A DNA stretch of 64,000 nt, taken from positions 930,001 to 994,000 of the forward strand of contig NC_035790.1 in the NCBI RefSeq assembly GCF_001653235.2, in the 5' to 3' direction. Every line of letters begins with the position of its first letter. Positions within the stretch are counted from its first letter, which is position 1. Source of the stretch: Pochonia chlamydosporia 170. Its lineage: Eukaryota; Ascomycota; Sordariomycetes; Hypocreales; Clavicipitaceae. Shown here piece by piece: positions 56,347 through 64,000 of the stretch. The notes beneath the pieces are model-generated. The model saw only the letters and a list, made by a program, of their open reading frames with translations. It searched no databases and had not been told where the DNA came from. The position numbers and the translations under genes were made by a program.

Positions 56347-58948
56347 ATGGTTGGTTATTTACTTACATCAGCGTCCCTTCACTCCCTCTTGGCTATTAAC
56401 ATGCTGGCTATGTAGGAGTACACTTACTATCAACCTGGCGAAGATCGCTTGTATCAGGAGATGCGCCAGAAATCCACCCGGGATGCATTCTTTTGCCTGA
56501 GAAATGAGCCGCAGCTAAAGCGTCCAGCCTCTGTGGCGACCGAATTTATGGACACGGATTGGGATGAAGAAATCACCAGCGAGGCCGAAGAAAATTCTCC
56601 ACGTGTCAGTCTACAGTCGGTGAGCATTAACATTATAACCGCTCCAATTCTGCCAATAAGTCTAATGCCTTTGATTCCCTTCTTGATTACAGTCTGGCCA
56701 GCCAAGTTTTACAACAATATCATCATACGATGAGGCACCGACACCGCGGTCGAGCAGAGGCCGAGAGACATACCCAGAAAACATCCTCAAACCCGTAGAA
56801 GGGCCTCGCGGGCCGCACCTGTTTCGAAGCTCAACAGACCCATCCCTAATTGATGACGATTTCATCTTGACGCTCTCACCCATCACTCCTAAAGCTACGC
56901 ACAGAGGCATTGGCGACCTGCTGGACAGGCCACAGATTCCGCAGAAGAGCAGTCTCTTCCAGTATACTGATGTAGAGCTCGATTCTTTGTCCCTTGCGTC
57001 ATGGACCCCGGAGATGGTTGCCCAGTCGATGCTCAATGCAGGCATTGAGCTCTCTATGGCCGACCGCTTTATCGAAAACGACATCAATGGCGCCATTTTG
57101 ATCACCTTGAAATTTGAGGACTTGAGGGAGCTTGATATTCAGTCTTTTGGCATCCGCACCAAGGTTTGGCATCAGATCCAAACACTTCGAGACAGTCGGC
57201 CCTCTTCTCCTCGGCCACCAACTCCGATAGAAGATGCGCCAAGTCGAGAGGCACGTAGGGAAACAAGAAGGAAGGGGGAGAATGAGATGAAGAGACGGCC
57301 GAGCAGCAAACGCCGGCCACCCCGCAGGCCTTCCGCCGAGGAAGATCCTATTCATCCCATGGAATCGGTGTCTATCATCGGTATTGAACAAGTCATACCA
57401 AAGCCTCACAGTTGCTCAAAGGGAGAGAACTGTTCCAAGTGGAAGAAACAACAGAAGCTCATTGCAAATTTCAAGAAGGTTCACCCGTCAGCCGACATCG
57501 GTTCTGGGGGGGCCGTCATGATATATGGAGATGCAGGCAATCCCGAGACAGCCCGGGCCATCGATCCAAACGAGCCTCTACGGCCGATGTCAGATGCCGT
57601 GCCATCTGTCGTGGCGTCTTCAGATGTCATGGGCCCTGGAGGTTTGCCTCCTTTGCAATATCTCCAGGAGGCTACTCTACGCAGCATCCAGGCTCGAGAT
57701 CCACAGGACAACGTTCGCCAGTTCTTGAACTTCCAACAAACCAGTAACTCTGATCAAGTACCGCCGACGCCGCCATTCGAGATTACGACATCCGCCAAAG
57801 TGGCTCATCAGGGCTTGCGTCGACTACCAAAGCTCGCTATACCAGGCCAAACTCAACCACATCGAGCAACTCCGTTGAGGGCATCCACAGTCCCTCAACC
57901 TACCGAATCTCAGCAGCAACAGCCAACATCAAGGAAACCAGTGCAGCAATCGCAACGACAACCAGCAGAATTTGTTCCATACCGCATGGACAAGGCTGAT
58001 CCCCTGTCCCCAGATTTGGAGACCCCACGAAATCCATACAGATTCGGAACCCCATTCTCCGAGTTGGACGTCCCTGTCACAGCAGTACCTGTCGGACCAG
58101 TGGCACGCGACGTGTCACAGTCTGTTCCGCCGGATATGAACTATCGCGCATCACCTGCTCCTCGATCCCAGTCAAGAGCATCCACACGACGCCCATCGTT
58201 CCCAGTTTTGCCAGCTGTCAATGAGCATGGCGTGGCAGGGCAGAGGTCTAAAACGCCTTCACCAAAAAGTACTTCACCTACACACAATGTCCAGCAACAG
58301 CATCAGCAGCCGCTTCAAGCGCCTCCTCGCTTCAACTATCCCTGGTCTCCGGTTGACCGTACCCAGTTGGAATACGCTATTCCTCCTCTTCCGACCTTCC
58401 GCCCGGGAGCTTCCCATGAGGCACCAGCCACCGCCAATGGCATTACACACCAGGGCCCGATGAAGAAGCGCAAGACCCGCCTGCTTCGAAACGAATGGCA
58501 AGATGGCTACTTTACTCTCAAAGGGAGCAGACTGAATATGCACAAGGATGCTCAAGAGATTGACAGAACTCTTGAATACATCGACATTGACGACTACGCA
58601 ATTGCATGCTCCAGCCTTGCATCCACTTCCAAGCTCAATGCCGCCTTTAAAGCAGTCCGTATCTCGCACAACCGCGAAAAGAGCGATCCTGTGGGAGCCT
58701 TCAGCTTTCAGCTTATTCCTCAGGACAAAAACGCCGGCAATCGCCTGCGTAAGAGGGAGAGCTCTTTGAGCGGGATCAGCGGCAACGGCGTTCCATCTGA
58801 AGGCGTGAACGGAACAGGAAAGACTCACCATTTTGCTGTCAAGAGTCGTGATGACCGCATCGATTGGATGCGGGAGTTGATGCTCGCCAAAGCTATGAAG
58901 CAAAAGGGTGAGGGATTCGAAATAAGTGTCAACGGAAACATGATTTGA
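56347..58948 (+). CDS. BOI2-like SAM and PH domain protein, three exons
   Basis: Polarised-growth adaptor of the BOI family, acting at sites of exocytosis and with Rho/Cdc42 signalling (family knowledge). Model: exon 1 is only the ATG at 56347-56349, then 56416-56619 and 56693-58948; introns 66 nt (with CTATTAAC near its end) and 73 nt. The sum is 2463 nt, 820 aa. The N-terminus (YTYYQPGEDRLYQEM) resembles relatives. The SAM domain is at about residues 170-235 (SWTPEMVAQSMLNAGIELSM, IENDINGAILITLKFEDLRE). A conserved block PMESVSIIGIEQVIPKPH with CSKGENCSK follows, then a long disordered Pro/Gln/Ser part. The PH domain is at about 655-800 (LLRNEWQDGYFTLKGSRLNM ... THHFAVKSRDDRIDWMRELM). Unlike yeast BOI1/2 I see no SH3 domain. 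The single-codon first exon is the weak point; otherwise the first ATG is at 56461. Confidence 0.85.
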
Positions 58949-60137
58949 GCTGAGGCTTGTGTTGGTCAACGTTGGCGACTGCTTAACTCTCGTCGAACCC
59001 TGCGCCAATGTTGTACCGGAGTGCAGCACTCTCCGCGTCAGAAATGCTTATTATTTCCTTTGTCATCGCTTTTATGGGAGTCGTACGTGTTCAAAATCAT
59101 GAGCCGAAGATGGACAGATCAACCGGACGGCCTGGTCGTTTTCCTTGACCTTTTTCAACCTGTTCTTTTTTTTTTTTGTTACGCGTCATGTCGTGGTCCA
59201 TCATTACATTTCATATTGCGTGTGCATAACTCTCCTTTTTTCACGAATTGGATGAGCAGGATACCATTTTGGATTTTAGCTTGTGTCCGACCCTTTGACT
59301 ACATTTTGTAGTGTGTTAGCTGACACTTGTCAAATAAAAGATTGTATATGAAGTATATCATGTGTCTTGCTTAAGTGTCTGTGTCTATTGGAGATTTTGC
59401 ATCAACAGTTGCGATGTCGTGGATGTTTTACTTTCACAGATTACATGGCCATCTCGCTGCTGACTATGGCTCTACCTAGGGTGCCTTGGCCGGGCACATT
59501 GACATGCGATTCAAGTATCCAGCCCAAACCCTGTACTATGAGTGCGACTGTTTCATTATTCTTTACCGCCTCTACACTTAATTTGAACTGAAGCCCTGAA
59601 TACACATATCCAGACAAGCCGGACGTCTCCTTTTACACAGTTTGCTCTCTTGGCTCAGATGGCGCCAACTTGCATTTACCTGCTGCGTCTACAATGCGAT
59701 TGCAAAACAAACTTATTCGCAGTGACTTCCATCGTGCCTAACACTCCGATAATAGGGACGCAGTTACTGTTGTACATTTTATCCACATATTTGAACGACC
59801 ACTTGGTTCATGTGAGGCAAATATGCTCTGGCGACAGGGCGTATGTAAGCTGAAGGTTCGGATTGGAGTCCAGGGCATACATAGAGATATTTTATATTCA
59901 TTTCAGTTCCAGTAGCCGTACATTGATTCCGCCAGTTTATATGCAGAGAAGTACACTTAATCTTACAGTGATTCCGTAGCAGTGCTACCGCACTACTTTG
60001 AGAGGCATGCACTTGGTAAGCCTTTCTTGTCAGGGCAATAGATCCAACTCTTGCTCCGTCTTTTTGATCCCTCGCTTTCCATCACGGACCCTTCCTTTCC
60101 TCTCCCCCGGTTTGCTTCCCCTTTCCAGAAATTCCGT
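58949..60137. other. Convergent intergenic region, no gene seen
   Basis: 1.2 kb between the 3' ends of the SAM/PH gene (+) and the mitochondrial ribosomal protein gene (-). T-rich at 59160-59180; stop-rich overall. Confidence 0.5.
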
Positions 60138-61091
60138 CTACTGCGCCGCCGTTTTGAACTCTGGCCGAATGGAACCAGCCCTGTGAGCGACCCTTTCCCA
60201 GTCAATCAGATTCCACCACGCCTCAGCATAGGCAATCTTGCCGCCGTTGCCGCCAGCGCCCACACCCCAGTCCAGCAGCCACGCGTGTTCCCACGTGTTC
60301 AAGCACAGCAGTGGCTCCAGCTCGATGCCACCGGGGGGCAGGTCGCCGGATCGCTTCCTATTGCCGTAGACTTGGTTCTTGAAGTAGGACTTGGCGGAGC
60401 CGTCGTTGCCCACGGTGTTCATGTCCGTAGGCTGGGCGCGCCAGTGGGCTCCTGGGTACGGCGAGCCAGCGAGGTAGGTGGGCAGGACGCGGAAGTCGCT
60501 GGGGCCGGCTTTGACGAGCCAGACGAAGCCGGGGCCGAACATGGCGGAGGCGGTGATGATGAATTCGCGGCGGAGGGTCTCGATGGACGAGAAGCAGGCC
60601 TCGAGCTCGGCGCGCAGAGTCTCGGGCATGGGGGTGCCGGCGGGCGAGATGCCCTGGAAGAAGAAGTGGTTGTTGTGGGCCATGGAGGCGTAGTTGAAGA
60701 TGGGGGCTTGGCTGGGCTCGCGGGCCGTCAGGAGACTTATGGTTTTGGTGTCCTTGTCTTCGAGCTCGGTGCCTGGTAGGATGTGGTGTTGGTGAGTGTG
60801 CCAATTGGGATTGTAGCAGTTTGCAGTTGGAAGGCAGGTGGTATCTTGCGTATGTTGGGGGTTTGGCCTAGACTTACCGGCAGTCAGGGCATTGAGCTTC
60901 TCTACCGTCAGTGACATGTAGTCTGACCAGGCGATTGCGAAGCCTCCAGGGCTCATGAGGTTGGGAACGCCCTGGGAGTAGTCGTGAGGCAGCGTAGGGA
61001 CCTGATGGAGGCTCCTTGTGGCATTGGGGTTGATTCGCGGGCCGAGGCCGATGCTTTTCGCTGCACGCGGCAGCAACCGTGATCGAAACAT
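60138..61091 (-). CDS. Mitochondrial small ribosomal subunit protein, SOD-fold (Rsm26/Mrp1-like, mS42/mS43)
   Basis: Exons 61091-60878 and 60772-60138, intron 105 nt (GTAAGT...TACCAG). The sum is 849 nt, 282 aa. An Arg-rich N-terminal presequence (MFRSRLLPRAAKSIGLG) fits import into mitochondria. The body has the Fe/Mn superoxide dismutase fold: LHQVPTLPHDYSQGVPNLMS, IFNYASMAHNNHFFFQGISP, LRREFIITASAMFGPGFVWLV, and LCLNTWEHAWLLDWG near the end. Key metal ligands are changed. The first His region of SOD (HHSKHH-type) is replaced, and the DxWEH signature reads NTWEH, so Asp is lost. It should therefore not be an active SOD; this is the pattern of ribosomal proteins Rsm26/Mrp1. Whether it is mS42 or mS43 needs alignment. 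The frame reaches further upstream, but the ATG at 61091 gives the proper presequence. Confidence 0.87.
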   Translation of the reverse strand: MFRSRLLPRAAKSIGLGPRINPNATRSLHQVPTLPHDYSQGVPNLMSPGGFAIAWSDYMSLTVEKLNALTAGKSRPNPQHTQDTTCLPTANCYNPNWHTHQHHILPGTELEDKDTKTISLLTAREPSQAPIFNYASMAHNNHFFFQGISPAGTPMPETLRAELEACFSSIETLRREFIITASAMFGPGFVWLVKAGPSDFRVLPTYLAGSPYPGAHWRAQPTDMNTVGNDGSAKSYFKNQVYGNRKRSGDLPPGGIELEPLLCLNTWEHAWLLDWGVGAGGNGGKIAYAEAWWNLIDWERVAHRAGSIRPEFKTAAQ

Positions 61092-63172
61092 TGTGTGTGA
61101 TGGCGAGTCAAACCGACGGGAAGAAAACAGATGCTGGCTTCGCGCAGGGGAGGGACGGGCACGCAGTGGTGTGAGGGTGGTTGATGGAGTCAGTCCCCTT
61201 GGTTGACTATCGCGAGTTTTCGCAGTCTGGAGCTCTGCACTTTTTTTTTTGGCGGCTTGGAGGTGCTGTGCCGCAGAGAGCAATGGACAGCCTCGCACGT
61301 GAGGCTCAGCTTTAGTGTGGCTTGATGGCTAGTGTGGCTAGTGATTTGGCTTGTCAGCTTGGATCTTGGCTGAAAATACTCGGTGCATGGGCGAATAATA
61401 AAATAAGGTGGTGGATTTTTAATAACGTAGGCGAAGCCGACGTTTAGCCTAAGCATCAAAGATTGAATTTCGCAAGACCGTTGTGTTGGGGTTGAGCTTA
61501 TTTGAGGTATCTGCACCCGTAGCCGGTCCTATGTTGAAGGTTTTCCGGCACCGACCAAGGGTGGCTGTTTGTGGCATCATCGACAAGCTGCAATCTCATG
61601 GTATGGCATAGTATGGGTGATAAGTGCGGCATGAAAGTACTGGAAGTGTGTGCACTCGCCCAATATGGTTCTGCGAACTGTCTTGTTGTAAGCCGAGTTG
61701 GGAGAAACTCGAGGCCGACAAGTCCGCATGTGGCTGCTTGTAGGGTTGATGGTGCATGTGTGGAAATTGTCATGTATCTTTTCACACAGGAAGAGGATTC
61801 AATATTGACTTCTAAAGTTCCTTTCGGGTGCATATGTGGACAGTGTGCCATCTCCGTGTGGCGGTGGAATGGATTCATGGCGATGAGGTCAACTGGTGCG
61901 TAGTCTTCTCCAGTACATTTATGCTGAGAGGAGTCTTGTGGGGCGTCGGATCACGGAACATCTGAAGCCAGCAGATATTTGCCGAAAGACAGCCCAACAT
62001 CAAATATCATTGATATATCGGCTGCGTGGGTACTGTACTTAAGTAGGTATATAGTAAGGACGGCTATTGCGGTACGTTTGGTTCTAATTGCCAACACTGT
62101 CCGTCCTGTCTGGGGGTGGATGTGAAAATGCCGAAGAATACGGAGAGGGCTTGCGGTGATGGTCGAGTGGTAATTTATGTTCAGCAGGATTGAATCTGGC
62201 CTGTGTCGGGTCAATTGGTTGCTCATCAGGGGCATGTCCAACGCCCATGACGACCAGACATAGTGCTGTCCCCGTCCGCAGCGTGAGGCTGAGGCCTGGC
62301 CGAATGTGGGGTCTCAAGCTGGTCTGGTAGAAGCGGCACTGCCTTGCGCCTGGTCCAGATCAGATCCGACTTGACCAGCACTGAGCCTGCATGTGTCCTG
62401 TCTAGTCGGGTCTGGTGTTAGCTGGAGACCACCGTTGAGTCCAGTCTGGTGTCAGGCTCCAACGTTGGCCCGTACTAATAAGTCTGATGTGTTGCATGTA
62501 CGGAGTACTGAGTACCGTGCTAGGTCTGGCACCAGACAGTGTGGCTGACTCCATTTGATGTCCCCATACTGCAGCACTCAGTACCAGACATCAATTGGAT
62601 CCATGTCCCCAGCCGTCCTGTCCAGTTGACACAGTGCCCATTTGCTCCATGTTGTCGATGGTCACCTGGACCTGGTGACGTCCAAGACTCAATCCAACCA
62701 CCACTCTTATGCATCACGCATCATCATTTCCCTTCCTTCTTACTCAAGCACGTTGCTGTTCTGCGATACATGGTCTGGCATACCAACTGACTACCCTCCC
62801 ATCTGCCTAGGTACTCGGGCTCTACTTTGCTCGTCTTTCTTTCTTTCTTTTCTTTCCTTCTTCCCTCCTTCCTTCCATCAAAGCTTCATGTCTCGTTGAC
62901 CATCGGTCGCCTCCCGGCCCCGCCCTTGTCCCAGCACTTCGCCTCCTACCAAGGTAGCCAGCACCTTGTCCGCCGAGACCCTGTTTCATCAGCTTGTCGA
63001 ACTGACACACGGGTCTGACTTTGCCTTGACTGGCATCTTTGCAATATCTGCACCCGTTCCTCTCCTCCGTACCTTCTCGACGCGACGATATCCGGATACA
63101 ACTCTCGACACCTGCATCACGCAACCCCAATAACACGAAGCCCTTCAAGCCGTCTTGTACTTCAAAGTCCCC
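61092..63172. other. Divergent intergenic region with promoters
   Basis: 2.1 kb between divergent starts of the ribosomal protein gene (-) and the STIMATE-type gene (+). It contains a cluster of TCTGGT-like words (about 62320-62590), a GTACGGAGTAC motif at 62498-62508 and a long pyrimidine tract at 62834-62876. No gene supported. Confidence 0.5.
62834..62876 (+). promoter_or_regulatory. Pyrimidine-rich CT tract upstream of the STIMATE-type gene
   Basis: About 43 nt of nearly pure C and T (TTTC and CTTC repeats), about 300 nt upstream of the ATG at 63173. CT tracts like this mark promoters or transcription starts of many fungal genes. Confidence 0.55.
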
Positions 63173-64000
63173 ATGCAGTCTCCAGTCGACATTCGCGCTG
63201 CACAACATGCTGAGTTATCCGCGGCCATAGGCGTTGACTTGCCCACCCATACACCGGGTATTCCAGCCGGCATGGCTACCATCTTCTCAGTCGTCTCCTC
63301 AACCGTGGCGGCAGCAGCAGCTTCAACTGCGACCACCACCACCACCACCACCGCTACTACACCGACGTCTACGCCCGACTCGCCACACGATAGCCCCGAA
63401 GGAGAATGCAGGCTCCTTGGGTCCTTTGCCCTGCTTGTTCAAGCCGCCCTGGGAGCTTTGGCCCTTCTAGCCCTCGTGTATAAACGGTCCAGAGAGCGTC
63501 CTCAGCGGCCAGTTAAGATTTGGTTCTTTGACGTCTCCAAACAAGTCTTTGGCTCTGTTTTGGTACATATCGCCAACATCTTCATGTCCATGCTTACCAG
63601 TGGCCGGTTCTCAATAAAGCTGGAGCCGGGTAGCGCACAAGCACGGAGTGACGAGCCATACGTGCCTAACCCTTGCTCATTTTACCTGCTCAACTTGGGT
63701 ATTGACGTGAGTACTACCCTCATTCTCGCAAAGATGAACAGCCCCCCCCAAAAAAAAAGAAAAAAAAAAAGGACGGAAAGGAAAAATTCACCATGCTGAT
63801 ATTTCACTAGACAACCCTGGGTATTCCCATTCTCATTGTCCTCCTTAAAATCATTACCGGCCTCGTCGCCTTTACACCACTCGGCAAACCCCTTGAGTCC
63901 ATACAGTCAGGCAACTACGGCAACCCCCCCAGTTCATGGTGGTGGCTCAAGCAATCCGTCATTTACTTTTGTGGTTTGTTCGGCATGAAAGTATGCGTCC
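63173..64000 (+). CDS. STIMATE/TMEM110 family vacuolar membrane protein, partial at window end
   Basis: Exon 1 63173-63706 (178 codons), intron 63707-63810 (GTGAGT...TCACTAG, 104 nt), exon 2 from 63811 to the window edge. The family (yeast YPL162C, animal TMEM110/STIMATE) comprises multi-pass proteins of vacuole or ER membranes. The animal member promotes STIM1-ORAI coupling. Seen: a Thr/Ala-rich N-terminus, TMS1 (LGSFALLVQAALGALALLALV), then the family signature KIWFFDVSKQVFGSVLVHIANIF with the second membrane segment, SFYLLNLGID joined across the intron to TTLGIPILIVLLKIITG, and later WWWLKQSVIYFCGLFGMK. A GTATGC right after the last Lys may be the next splice donor. The intron carries a C8 then A-rich homopolymer tract at 63742-63770. 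ATG 63173 is the first in frame. Confidence 0.87.
63742..63770 (+). repeat. C8/A-rich homopolymer tract inside an intron
   Basis: Eight C followed by two A runs separated by one G, within intron 1 of the STIMATE-type gene. Harmless for the reading frame, but length is likely variable or misassembled. Confidence 0.8.

Noticed and set aside
1..64000. Transposons, rRNA, CRISPR arrays, secondary-metabolite backbone genes
   Set aside because: No transposase, reverse transcriptase, terminal repeats, rRNA-like sequence, spaced direct repeats or PKS/NRPS domains were recognised.

Overview
The window is nuclear DNA of a filamentous ascomycete. Genes carry short introns (mostly 46-105 nt) with GT..AG ends and CTAAC/CTAAT-like branch sites. 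The gene set is typically fungal: PRO1-type and NirA-type Zn2Cys6 factors, a BOI2-type SAM/PH protein, MON1, DOP1, and a SUR1-like GT32 enzyme. Protein similarity to what I remember of Sordariomycetes, especially Hypocreales, is strong; the exact genus is inference. No tRNA, rRNA, intact transposon or CRISPR array was recognised.

Left part (1-23.1 kb): DOP1 (-) and MON1 (+) are divergent over a 644-bp shared promoter, and both act in endosome/Golgi membrane traffic. Then come a small basic protein gene (-), a long disordered hypothetical gene (+, 2 exons), a DUF1445/YcsI-type putative hydro-lyase of bacterial look (+, no intron), a five-exon Zn2Cys6 factor (+) and a membrane-anchored GT32 glycosyltransferase (+).

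Middle part (23.1-46 kb) is looser and more accessory. It holds a small secreted cysteine-free protein (-), about 4.5 kb of gene-poor DNA with two doubtful coding fragments, an F-box/beta-propeller protein ending in a CaaX box (+), a DHA2-type MFS exporter (+), a tiny two-exon cystine-knot-like secreted peptide gene (-), a Mid2-like cysteine-rich membrane protein (-), a cryptic spliced coding signal near 40.2-40.9 kb (+), and the developmental regulator PRO1 (-).

Right part (46-64 kb): about 10.4 kb upstream of PRO1 has no gene I can support. It is followed by BOI2-type SAM/PH (+), an SOD-fold mitochondrial ribosomal protein (-) and a STIMATE/TMEM110-type vacuolar membrane protein (+, cut by the window end). 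Exon borders were deduced by reading splice sites by eye; all complete multi-exon models come out as whole codon numbers.

The observations I rate highest are the knottin-like peptide gene, the CaaX-tailed F-box protein, a C-rich to G-rich strand switch inside three separate coding regions, and the cryptic gene near 40.5 kb.
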